Positions 56,602-64,000 of a stretch of 64,000 nucleotides of DNA are shown here, piece by piece. Made by a program: the position numbers and the translations under genes. The notes beneath the pieces are model-generated. The model saw only the letters and a list, made by a program, of their open reading frames with translations. It did no database searches and had not been told where the DNA came from. Source of the stretch: Chryseobacterium gleum (GTDB taxonomy: Bacteria > Bacteroidota > Bacteroidia > Flavobacteriales_D > Crocinitomicaceae); contig CAMDFN010000008.1 in assembly GCA_945897565.1 (NCBI GenBank), positions 24,674 through 88,673 on the forward strand. The letters run 5' to 3'. Position 1 is the stretch's first letter, and every line of letters begins with the position of its first letter.

Positions 56602-57615
56602 ATGAGAAGCGCCATTGTCATCCTCAATTACAACGGGGAACAGCACCTGCAAACTTACCTTCCTAGCGTCATTGACAACAGCCCCAACTGGGACATCCTC
56701 ATTGCCGACAACGCGAGCACAGATCACTCAATTTCATTACTCAAAACCAACTTTCCACAAGTTCAGGTCATATCACTCGCTCAAAATTTTGGATTTGCAG
56801 GTGGCTACAATGAGGCTTTAGCACAGTTAAAAGGCAAATATGAACTTTATTTCATTCTCAACAGCGACGTACGCCTCACCCCATACTGGGATACCCCACT
56901 TCTCGAGTTTTTAAAAAACAACCCGCATACCGCCGCCGTTGGACCAAAAGTAATTTCCGATCTCGACCCCAACAAATTTGAACATGCCGGTGCAGCAGGC
57001 GGGTATCTAGACACCTTTTATTTTCCTTTTTGCCGCGGCCGTATTTTTGAGGCTGTAGAAGAAGACAACGCTCAATACGACAGCCCGCAAGAAGTCAGCT
57101 GGGTTTCGGGTGCGGCAATGCTCATCCGCAGCATAGATTTTCACGACGCAGGTGGTTTTGACGCCGCATTTTTTGCACACATGGAAGAGATCGACCTTTG
57201 TTTGCGCTTAGCGCGCTCTGGCAAAAAACTTTACTGCCTACCGAGTTCAAAGGTGTATCATTTGGGAGGCGGCACACTCGGCTACGAGAGCCCGCGCAAA
57301 GTATTCTTGAATTTCAGAAATAGCCTCTGGACAATTGTCAAGAACCAACCAAAATATTTGTTCGCGCTGCTCTTCCTCCGCATGGCCCTAGACGGCATCG
57401 CCGCCATCCAATTTCTCATTAAAGGCAAGCCTGTACTCACTTGGCAAGTATTCTTGGCACACATGGCTTTGTACCGCCATTTTGGTACTTTTTACAAAAA
57501 GCGAAAGGCGGCTATGCACAAACCCTTTAAGTACCATGGCCTCATCATTTGGGACTACTTCGGAAAAGGCATTCGCCACTTCAGTGCCCTCAACAAACGC
57601 AAATTTCATTCATGA
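56602..57615 (+). CDS. GT2 family glycosyltransferase
   Basis: A 337-residue GT-A enzyme: AIVILNYNGEQHLQTYLPS, LIADNASTD (nucleotide-sugar binding), LNSDVRL as the DxD-like metal motif, EVSWVSGAAMLIRS and a late FFAHMEEIDLCLRL with the catalytic Glu/Asp. Similar to rhamnosyltransferase-like enzymes that build surface polysaccharide; no transmembrane polymerase follows. A hydrophobic segment near residue 255 (LFALLFLRMALDGIAAIQFL) may hold it to the membrane. Its TGA overlaps the ATG of the GH92 gene (ATGA), implying coupling. Confidence 0.92.
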   Translation: MRSAIVILNYNGEQHLQTYLPSVIDNSPNWDILIADNASTDHSISLLKTNFPQVQVISLAQNFGFAGGYNEALAQLKGKYELYFILNSDVRLTPYWDTPLLEFLKNNPHTAAVGPKVISDLDPNKFEHAGAAGGYLDTFYFPFCRGRIFEAVEEDNAQYDSPQEVSWVSGAAMLIRSIDFHDAGGFDAAFFAHMEEIDLCLRLARSGKKLYCLPSSKVYHLGGGTLGYESPRKVFLNFRNSLWTIVKNQPKYLFALLFLRMALDGIAAIQFLIKGKPVLTWQVFLAHMALYRHFGTFYKKRKAAMHKPFKYHGLIIWDYFGKGIRHFSALNKRKFHS

Positions 57616-60600
57616 CAAAATTCAATATTGGCATTCTTACCCTCCTTCTTTCTTTGCAAAGTCTAGCGCAGGTTCCTGCCCTACAAAAAGCGAGTGACAA
57701 AGCCCAAAATGCTTTTGGTGCTTCTAGAGAAATCCCCAAACAAAAAGATATTTTCTTACCCACCATGCTCGTCAATCCGCTGATCGGAACAGGCGGCCAC
57801 GGCCATACCTTTCCTGGGGTGTGCGCGCCATTTGGCATGATGCAACTCAGCCCCGACACCCGCTACGACGGCTGGGATGGCTGCGGAGGTTACCATTATT
57901 CAGATTCAATAATTTACGGTTTTAGCCATACACATTTGAGCGGAACGGGCGTACCAGACTACGGTGACTTATTGATTGTTCCGCAAAGCGGCGAAGCCAA
58001 ATGGAAAGGCAAATTTGAAGACCCTAATGGCTACGGTGCTGCGTTTAGCCATGACGACGAAGTAGCAAGAATTGGTTTTTATGAAGTTTTGCTCACAGAT
58101 GAGCACATCCGCGTCAATTTGTCCACTACCGAAAGAGCAGGCATACATCAATACACCTTTTTGAATGCCACGGAAAAAAAATACATCCTCCTCGACCTCA
58201 ATTACCGCGACAAACTCACCAAAGGTGAAATCAATGTAATTGACCCACATAACATCAGTGGCTACCGCATTTCTGAAGCCTGGGCAACTGCACAACATTT
58301 TTATTTCCATCTGACCACATCGGTTCCTTACATCAGTCATGTCTTGCGCAATGAAAACGGAGAACTCAAGCTCTTGTTGGAATTTCCGATAGATACCCAA
58401 GAGTTATCGATCAAAGTAGGGATGTCTCACGTAGATGCCGCTGGCGCCAAAACAAATTTAGAGGCAGAAATACCTCATTTTTCACTGCCAAGGGTTTACA
58501 ACGAAAACCTCCAGAAATGGAACCAAGAATTCCAAAAAATAAGTTTGAATGCTGAGCGCCAAACGAGCACTATTTTTTACACTGCATTGTATCACAGCAT
58601 GGTAGCGCCCAACCTCATGAGCGACATCGATGGCCGCTACCGCGGACGCGATCAACAAATTCACCAACTCGACAACTTAAAAGACCAGCAATACACCGTC
58701 TTTTCACTCTGGGATACCTACCGCGCCAACCACCCTCTTTTCACGATCATAGACCAAAAACGCACAGGTGCCTATATCCGAACATTTTTACGTCAGTACG
58801 AAGAAGGTGGCGACCTACCCGTTTGGGAACTTGCCGGCTGCGAAACCGAATGCATGATTGGCTACCACAGCGTAAGTGTCATCTCAGACGCCTACATGAA
58901 AGGCATCCGAGATTTCGATGCCAACAAAGCGCTCAAAGCAATGGTGAGCACCGCCAAAGCCAATGAATTTGGCAAGTTAGCCTATGCCAAGAATGGCCTG
59001 ATCAGTTCGGCCGACGAGCCCGAATCGGTGTCGCGCACATTGGAGTACGCCTACGACGACTTCTGCATTGCCACCATGGCTAGCGCGCTTGGCAACAAAG
59101 CAGTCGCCCTTGAATTTGAACAGCGCAGCACAAATTTTGTCAACCTCTTTGACCCAAATACCAAATTCATGCGCGCACGCCGCGGCGCCCAATGGTATGG
59201 TCCTTTTGACCCTTCTGAAGTCAACTTCAATTATACCGAGGCCAACTCTTGGCAATACTCACTTTATGCGCCGCAGCAGATAGAACTACTCACAACCCTA
59301 CTCGGCGGCCCCGATTCTTTGGAAACCTGGCTCGATCGCCTGTTTACCACCGACATGAAACTCAGCGGTCGCGAACAAGCCGACATCACCGGGCTTATCG
59401 GCCAATATGCACACGGCAACGAACCTTCACACCACATGGCTTATTTGTACAATTTCACCAATGCGCCGCACAAAACCCAACACTACGTTGATCGCATTCT
59501 GAGCGAAATGTACCAAAATGCACCCGATGGCCTTTCCGGAAACGAAGACTGCGGTCAAATGAGCGCGTGGTATGTGCTGAGCACCCTCGGTTTATACCCA
59601 ATTGCACCAGGCAAACCTGTATATCAAATCGGCCGACCACTCATGAACAGCGCCACTATCAAATTAGAAAATGGCAAGAGCATACACATCAATTGCCATG
59701 AGCAATCAAAAGAGAACAAATACATCAAGCATGTTTCTTGGAATGGCCAGAACCTCGAAAAAATGGAAATCAGCCATGAACAACTCATGCAAGGAGGCAT
59801 CCTTACTTTTGTCATGGGACCCGAGCCCAAAGCGCAAACTATCGCACAAAAACAAATTGTCAACAAAGTACCCGCCTTCTTTGCACCCGTGCCCTTTATC
59901 AAAACAGAACAGCGTGTTTTTAACGATTCTCTATTGATAGAAATTGATGTTGTGCGCATTTCAGCGATGGAAAAGCAAATTGAAACAACGCTGTATTATC
60001 AAATCGATGCTCAGAAATGGCAAAGCTATCAGCAACCTTTTTACATTCGCGCCAATTCAAATATCTCTATTAAAGCAGGATACAAAGATCTACTCGTCAA
60101 AAGGCAAGGATTGCATTACTGGAGTGCTGAGGTATCTTCTTCGTTTATTAAAAAAGACCCGAATGTACAGCTGCAATTAAAGAGCAGCTATTCAAATCAA
60201 TATACCGCTTCTGGTAAAGACGCACTGATAGACGGCCTGCGCGGTGGCAATGAATTCAGAACCGGTGATTATCAGGGCTATTACAAGCAAGACGTTGTAG
60301 CCATCATTGAATTTAAAGAAGCCAAAGAAATCAACACCGTTGGGGTTTCTTTTATCCGCGATCAAAAAGCATGGATCTTTTCACCGAGTAAAATTACCGT
60401 AGAAGCGAGCTTGAACGGAACAGACTATTTTGCAATTGCGCAGCAAGAATTGCCACAAGCCACCCCCACCGACAAAAACCCGTTTAGACATGAAGTTTTA
60501 ATTGATGTAGAAAAAGATAAATCATTAAAATACAATTATTTACGCTATACCATTTCAAACCCCGGCTTATTGCCTGCTTGGCATTTAGGCGCGGGCAATC

Positions 60601-60638
60601 CAACGTGGTTGTTTGTCGATGAGCTCTTGTATAAATAA
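57612..60638 (+). CDS. GH92 family alpha-mannosidase with a C-terminal discoidin-like domain
   Basis: 1008 residues from the ATG at 57612, which starts MTKFNIGILTLLLSLQSLAQ. The GH92 core shows NPLIGTGGHGHTFPGV, GMMQLSPDTRYDGWDGCGGY, SHTHLSGTGVPDYGD, ELAGCETECMIGYH and GNEDCGQMSAWYVLS. These are the calcium-dependent exo-mannosidases that remove alpha-1,2 or other mannose. C-terminal parts look like a chitobiase-C-like region (LLIEIDVVRISAMEKQIETT) and an F5/8 type C domain (about residues 870-1008, TVGVSFIRDQKAWIF). It lacks a T9SS tail. Together with the GH38-like enzyme it suggests use of mannose-rich glycans. Confidence 0.93.
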   Translation: MTKFNIGILTLLLSLQSLAQVPALQKASDKAQNAFGASREIPKQKDIFLPTMLVNPLIGTGGHGHTFPGVCAPFGMMQLSPDTRYDGWDGCGGYHYSDSIIYGFSHTHLSGTGVPDYGDLLIVPQSGEAKWKGKFEDPNGYGAAFSHDDEVARIGFYEVLLTDEHIRVNLSTTERAGIHQYTFLNATEKKYILLDLNYRDKLTKGEINVIDPHNISGYRISEAWATAQHFYFHLTTSVPYISHVLRNENGELKLLLEFPIDTQELSIKVGMSHVDAAGAKTNLEAEIPHFSLPRVYNENLQKWNQEFQKISLNAERQTSTIFYTALYHSMVAPNLMSDIDGRYRGRDQQIHQLDNLKDQQYTVFSLWDTYRANHPLFTIIDQKRTGAYIRTFLRQYEEGGDLPVWELAGCETECMIGYHSVSVISDAYMKGIRDFDANKALKAMVSTAKANEFGKLAYAKNGLISSADEPESVSRTLEYAYDDFCIATMASALGNKAVALEFEQRSTNFVNLFDPNTKFMRARRGAQWYGPFDPSEVNFNYTEANSWQYSLYAPQQIELLTTLLGGPDSLETWLDRLFTTDMKLSGREQADITGLIGQYAHGNEPSHHMAYLYNFTNAPHKTQHYVDRILSEMYQNAPDGLSGNEDCGQMSAWYVLSTLGLYPIAPGKPVYQIGRPLMNSATIKLENGKSIHINCHEQSKENKYIKHVSWNGQNLEKMEISHEQLMQGGILTFVMGPEPKAQTIAQKQIVNKVPAFFAPVPFIKTEQRVFNDSLLIEIDVVRISAMEKQIETTLYYQIDAQKWQSYQQPFYIRANSNISIKAGYKDLLVKRQGLHYWSAEVSSSFIKKDPNVQLQLKSSYSNQYTASGKDALIDGLRGGNEFRTGDYQGYYKQDVVAIIEFKEAKEINTVGVSFIRDQKAWIFSPSKITVEASLNGTDYFAIAQQELPQATPTDKNPFRHEVLIDVEKDKSLKYNYLRYTISNPGLLPAWHLGAGNPTWLFVDELLYK

Positions 60639-60661
60639 GAACGAAAACCGTAAAAAAGCAT

Positions 60662-61510
60662 CTATACCAATGGGATTCGGCCTTTTACAATGCCGTAAGC
60701 TTGATCTTTGGCGCCAAACTTTTTGTAGAAAGCGGCAATACTTTCTTGGTTAGAGCCAATAAAATCTAGGGTTTGAACTTCTAGGCAATATTTTTCTAAT
60801 ACGGCATCTATTAAAAAAACCAATGCACCTTGTTGTTTGCCCTGTTCATTGAGGGTTCCCTTCATGAAATAAAGTTGCTGCTGGTATCTAAAGAACAGCC
60901 CTACCGCCAAGAGAACCTCTCCACTCCAAACCCCAACACAAAAGGCTTGTTCCTTTTCTTGGGCAGTTGCACATAGCGCAGCCAAGCGCGTCCAAGCTAC
61001 AGCATTTAAATTCCCTAGGCGCTCCCCTTTTTGAGCGATAAAGAAGTTTTGAAACTGACTGTAGGCGATTGGCTGCAATGCCAAATCCTTTGCTTTTTTG
61101 AGGCTGCGCTTCACATTGTCAGAATACCCTGCCCTTATAGCGGAAATACCTTCTTTCCAATGTAATTGTTGGTATTTACCTTTATTTTTTACTCCTTCTA
61201 TGGCTTTAGGAAAATCATAATTAAGGTGCAGAAATAATTTTGATTTCAATAAACTTAAATCGGCTTTTGAATGACCAGCAAGCAAAGGTAAAGCGCGCAA
61301 AAACAAAGGCTGCAAGTAAGCCTTCAAGCCAAACTTCTTGGTGAACGGCACCCGCATAACCAGTTCTTGGGTATCATCGAGGAGATATTCCCAATGGGGA
61401 TGCAGGATATCTTGCACCCAACTTTGCGCAAAGAAACCAAATGTATCTTGCGAAGCAACTATTTGATCGTATTTTCGTCTTAAGTCCGGATGTTCGTTGG
61501 CGAGTCGCAT
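60662..61510 (-). CDS. GNAT/FemAB-like acyltransferase
   Basis: 282 residues from the ATG at 61510; an upstream TTG opening adds a hydrophobic tail that is less likely. The protein has an N-terminal DTFGFFAQSWVQDILHPHWE segment and a C-terminal GNAT-like fold with VGLFFRYQQQLYFMKGTLNEQ and LDFIGSNQESIAAFYKKFGA. This is the pattern of Acetyltransf_6/FemAB-like proteins that transfer acyl or aminoacyl groups to cell-wall or lipid acceptors. The substrate is unknown. It converges on the GH92 gene with a 23-bp gap and no terminator. Confidence 0.75.
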   Translation of the reverse strand: MRLANEHPDLRRKYDQIVASQDTFGFFAQSWVQDILHPHWEYLLDDTQELVMRVPFTKKFGLKAYLQPLFLRALPLLAGHSKADLSLLKSKLFLHLNYDFPKAIEGVKNKGKYQQLHWKEGISAIRAGYSDNVKRSLKKAKDLALQPIAYSQFQNFFIAQKGERLGNLNAVAWTRLAALCATAQEKEQAFCVGVWSGEVLLAVGLFFRYQQQLYFMKGTLNEQGKQQGALVFLIDAVLEKYCLEVQTLDFIGSNQESIAAFYKKFGAKDQAYGIVKGRIPLV

Positions 61511-61612
61511 TTGACACGAAGTTAAATAAAGCACAAGAGCGAGCAAGCTTTCGTGTAACTTTTTTGCGTATTTTCGTTGAACGCTAACACTTTATTATTT
61601 ATTCTATAGCTC

Positions 61613-61993
61613 ATGAAAAAATTAAGTCTTTTTGCCCTCAGCCTCTTGCTTTCATTGACAGCATTTGCTCAGCAACCCGCTTCCAAAGAAATCGAGCCCA
61701 AAACGCCCGAAGAACGCGCTAAGTTTCAGACCGAAAAAATGGCAAGCGAACTCCAACTTACCGCAGCCCAAAAAGAAGAAGTTTACAACATCAATTTAGG
61801 CATTGCTCAAAAAAACGAAGGCATCCGCACCAGCAACTTTTCAGAAGAAGAAAAACGCAGCATCATCAAATCAAACCGCGAGGCCCAAATCGAGATGCTC
61901 AAAAACATCCTCACTGCGGCTCAGTTCGAAAAGATGAAAGCTGAAATGAAAGACCATTCACAAGGTGGAAATCAGCATCAAGAGAAGCATTGA
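61613..61993 (+). CDS. Small secreted Spy/CpxP-like protein
   Basis: A 126-residue protein with signal peptide MKKLSLFALSLLLSLTAFAQ. The mature part is charged and helical: EKMASELQLTAAQKEEVYNI, a LTxxQ motif like those of Spy/CpxP chaperones, and a second one LTAAQFEKM near the C terminus; it ends in a His/Gln-rich tail (QGGNQHQEKH). It may bind misfolded periplasmic proteins or a metal. The gene has its own terminator and is monocistronic. Confidence 0.8.
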   Translation: MKKLSLFALSLLLSLTAFAQQPASKEIEPKTPEERAKFQTEKMASELQLTAAQKEEVYNINLGIAQKNEGIRTSNFSEEEKRSIIKSNREAQIEMLKNILTAAQFEKMKAEMKDHSQGGNQHQEKH

Positions 61994-62019
61994 TCAATAA
62001 AATATGTTTTTAGTTCCAT

Positions 62020-62045
62020 AAAGGCTCCATTCGGGGCCTTTTTTG
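62020..62045 (+). terminator. Terminator of the Spy-like gene
   Basis: AAAGGCTCC (62020-62028) and GGGGCCTTT (62033-62041) pair around ATTC with one T-G pair, followed by T residues. A promoter-like box for the helicase gene follows within 30 bp. Confidence 0.8.
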
Positions 62046-62060
62046 TTGCTGAATTATTGT

Positions 62061-62068
62061 CATCTTTG
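62061..62068 (+). promoter_or_regulatory. Candidate -7 box of the RNA helicase gene
   Basis: CATCTTTG is one mismatch from TAnnTTTG and ends 4 nt before the ATG at 62073. A TTG at 62043-62045 stands 15 nt upstream, a bit close for -33. Confidence 0.4.
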
Positions 62069-62072
62069 CGCC

Positions 62073-63401
62073 ATGAATTTTCGTGATTTAAATTTAAAGA
62101 AACCACTTTGGTCTGCCTTGGATGATCTTGGGTATGAAATCCCCACTACCATTCAGGCGGTTAGTTTCAATGTCATGATGTCTGGCAAGGACACCATCGG
62201 TATTGCACAAACCGGAACAGGTAAAACATTGGCTTATTTATTACCTTGTTTGTGCATGTGGAAATTCTCCAAAGAACCGCATCCACAAATTTTGATAATT
62301 GTCCCGACCAGAGAGTTGGTTGCACAGGTGGTGCGCGAGGTGGAGAAATTAACCCCTTACATGAATGTAGCTGTTGGCGGCGTCTATGGCGGCACCAATA
62401 TGAGTACGCAAGCAGCAATGGTTTTACAAGGCTTAGATGTCCTCGTGGGCACTCCAGGGCGCATTTTAGATCTTGCCGCCACCGGTTCTTTGCAACTCAA
62501 GCACATTAAAAAAGTGGTTATCGATGAAGTAGATGAAACCTTGAGCCTTGGTTTTCGACCACAATTATTGCGCATCTTCGAATTTTTGCCTGCCAAAAAA
62601 CAACACATGGTTTTTTCAGCAACGCTATCCGAAGAAGTTTCAGTCTTTTTAGAAGACTACCTAATTGCACCCGAACGCATAGAAGCGGCAAGAGCAGGCT
62701 CTCCACTTGAAAAAATTGACCAAATTGGTTACCAGGTACAAAACTTCTTGTCTAAAGTGGCCTTGTTGCAGCATTTATTGGACAACACCACCGAAAACTC
62801 AAAAATTTTGGTCTTTGTCTCTTCTCGTTCTTTGGCAGACCGCTTATATGAAGCACTCGAACCATTTTACGCAGAAAGCCTAGGAATCATACACTCCAAT
62901 AAAGCACAAAATTTTCGCTTCAATACCGTACAGCAATTTCAAACGGGTGAAATCAGCATTCTTATTGCAACAGACCTCATTGCACGCGGTATCGACGTAA
63001 CAGATGTATCGCACGTCATCAATTTTGACCTTCCGGATAATCCTGAAAATTACATCCACCGCATTGGAAGAACCGGCCGAGCCGATAAAAATGGCATCGC
63101 CATTACTTTTGTTGCCGCTAAAGACGAGCCTCAGCTAGCCACTATAGAAGCATCGATGCAAAAACAATTGCCGTTTGACGCTGCTCCGGCAGGTGTTGAA
63201 TTCACAGAAGAACTCTTGGAATTTGAAAAACCCAAGCTTGTGATTCCTGGAAAACCCATCAAGCTACCTACGCGTGAAAACAAAGGAGCGTCTTTTCACG
63301 AGAAGAAGGCCAAGAATAAAAAGGTCAACGTACGCTACGACCACAAAAAAGCCATGCAGGAAAAATACGGCAAGCCTAAGAAAGCAAAAGGGAAGAAATA
63401 A
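62073..63401 (+). CDS. DEAD-box RNA helicase (RhlE-like) with a DEVD motif II
   Basis: 442 residues from the ATG at 62073. Motifs: Q-motif region GYEIPTTIQ, I AQTGTGKT (45-52), Ia PTRELVAQV, Ib TPGRILD, II DEVD at 151-154 instead of DEAD, III SAT, V ATDLIARGIDV and VI HRIGRTGRA. The DEVD variant is known in Bacteroidota homologues. A basic C-terminal tail (KKAKNKKVNVRYDHKKAMQE) binds RNA. It would unwind RNA in ribosome assembly or decay. The gene follows a terminator closely and has its own promoter-like box. Confidence 0.93.
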   Translation: MNFRDLNLKKPLWSALDDLGYEIPTTIQAVSFNVMMSGKDTIGIAQTGTGKTLAYLLPCLCMWKFSKEPHPQILIIVPTRELVAQVVREVEKLTPYMNVAVGGVYGGTNMSTQAAMVLQGLDVLVGTPGRILDLAATGSLQLKHIKKVVIDEVDETLSLGFRPQLLRIFEFLPAKKQHMVFSATLSEEVSVFLEDYLIAPERIEAARAGSPLEKIDQIGYQVQNFLSKVALLQHLLDNTTENSKILVFVSSRSLADRLYEALEPFYAESLGIIHSNKAQNFRFNTVQQFQTGEISILIATDLIARGIDVTDVSHVINFDLPDNPENYIHRIGRTGRADKNGIAITFVAAKDEPQLATIEASMQKQLPFDAAPAGVEFTEELLEFEKPKLVIPGKPIKLPTRENKGASFHEKKAKNKKVNVRYDHKKAMQEKYGKPKKAKGKK

Positions 63402-63424
63402 CCTTTACAGTGTAGCAACTGCGT

Positions 63425-64000
63425 TTAATACTTTACTAATTTGCGTGTTTGAATCCCTTTTTGAGAGGCAAGCTCAAGGATGTAGATTCCACTCGCCCAA
63501 GCACTTGCATCTATTTGATGTTTGCCATTTTGAAAGGATGAAGCATAAAGTAGGTGGCCATTTAAAGTCCTGATATTTAATTGCAAGTTGTCCTCGTGAC
63601 TTTCAATTGTAAATTGATCAGCAAATGGGTTTGGATAAACCTGTACTTGTAGCAACTCATTTTCTTGAACACCAATATTACAATTGTTATTGGCCAACGG
63701 TGTTGGGATAATAGTGGCAAAATCTAGACCTGCATCTGGGCAGCGGGCGTAGGAGATGTTTGCTATTTGCGGGCCAAAAGCGATTTGATCATGTACATTG
63801 AAACCGTGTGAAAGGTAGACGTAGTCGCCGCCAGCGCTGAGCTTGAAATTGGCATGTAAACCTAATTGATTCACATCGTTATCGGCCCAAACGAGCAAAT
63901 AACCGTTGGCCGGAATACTTGTGCCGGCAGGAAAAGCCCAAGCCATCAGGTCAAGTGGATCGTCAGAAAGGTAAAAACCTGCTAAATCGATCGACGCATT
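63425..64000 (-). CDS. C-terminal part of a lamin-tail-domain T9SS protein (partial)
   Basis: The last 191 codons of a gene that continues beyond the window edge; the frame stays open to base 64000. It has a lamin-tail domain (ASIDLAGFYLSDDPLDLM, FPAGTSIPANGYLLVWADND) and then a type A sorting domain with VYPNPFADQFTIES and the final GIQTRKLVKY. Lamin-tail domains are common in secreted Bacteroidota proteins. The function of the missing N terminus is unknown. It is convergent with the helicase gene, with no terminator in the 23-bp gap. Confidence 0.88.
   Translation of the reverse strand, partial: NASIDLAGFYLSDDPLDLMAWAFPAGTSIPANGYLLVWADNDVNQLGLHANFKLSAGGDYVYLSHGFNVHDQIAFGPQIANISYARCPDAGLDFATIIPTPLANNNCNIGVQENELLQVQVYPNPFADQFTIESHEDNLQLNIRTLNGHLLYASSFQNGKHQIDASAWASGIYILELASQKGIQTRKLVKY

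Overview
The window is chromosomal DNA of a Bacteroidota bacterium, most likely a Flavobacteriia-type aerobe related to the Cryomorphaceae/Crocinitomicaceae. Evidence: several secreted proteins end in type IX secretion (T9SS) type A C-terminal domains; the gene order bamD-rpoZ-coaBC-DUF4835-recN, the short Bacteroidota-form RNA polymerase omega, a TamL-type lipoprotein barrel, a GldI-like isomerase and a GSCFA protein are typical of the phylum; start codons lack Shine-Dalgarno sequences; and boxes resembling the Bacteroidota sigma consensus (TTG, about 19 nt, TAnnTTTG) precede many transcription units. No rRNA, CRISPR array, phage or intact insertion sequence was seen. Almost all of it is dense core genome, and one small accessory stretch lies at 36.7-38.4 kb.

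Layout. 0-6.3 kb (+): tail of a hexapeptide-repeat protein, pyrG, yidC, a fructose-6-phosphate aldolase/transaldolase, a DUF4268 protein, a T9SS cargo protein and an HD hydrolase. 6.3-19.3 kb (-): one long run of GSCFA, recN, DUF4835 (PorD-like), coaBC, rpoZ, bamD, an M23/LysM peptidase, two FKBP lipoproteins, a DHH phosphoesterase, a TlpA-like thioredoxin, miaA and an MltF-like lytic transglycosylase, mostly about outer-membrane assembly, secretion and cell-wall turnover. 19.5-27.9 kb: tRNA-Val, an RND/MMPL exporter, two opposed membrane proteins (one UbiA-like), a TonB-dependent receptor and ppk1. 27.9-36.7 kb (-): a glycosyltransferase, an LpxH-like hydrolase, a giant choice-of-anchor-I/Ig-like T9SS protein, acs and a SOUL protein.

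36.7-38.4 kb: tRNA-Arg, whose 3' end plus terminator is duplicated as a 51-bp exact direct repeat 240 bp downstream; a ParE/RelE toxin-antitoxin pair; a small orphan gene; and a decayed T9SS C-terminal domain. This looks like an integration or recombination scar. 38.4-50.1 kb: a GH38-like mannosidase, a nitroreductase, an outer-membrane barrel, then a compact (-) run with a D-Ala-D-Ala dipeptidase, dapA, DUF6913, ligA, prmC and an NTF2-like protein, and an amidohydrolase. 50.1-64 kb: TamL, an RNA methyltransferase, an SF2 helicase, a GWxTD protein, a GT2 glycosyltransferase, a GH92 mannosidase, a GNAT protein, a small periplasmic protein, a DEAD-box helicase and a partial lamin-tail/T9SS protein.

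No clearly new multi-gene system was found. The best leads are regulatory and structural: a TonB-receptor terminator whose stem and U-tract carry a well-spaced promoter for ppk1; a recurrent pattern of promoter boxes 3-7 nt before ATG, suggesting leaderless mRNAs; a perfect 12-bp inverted repeat next to the start codon of the choice-of-anchor-I gene, with one arm repeated upstream of another envelope gene; and the tRNA-Arg repeat/toxin-antitoxin scar.
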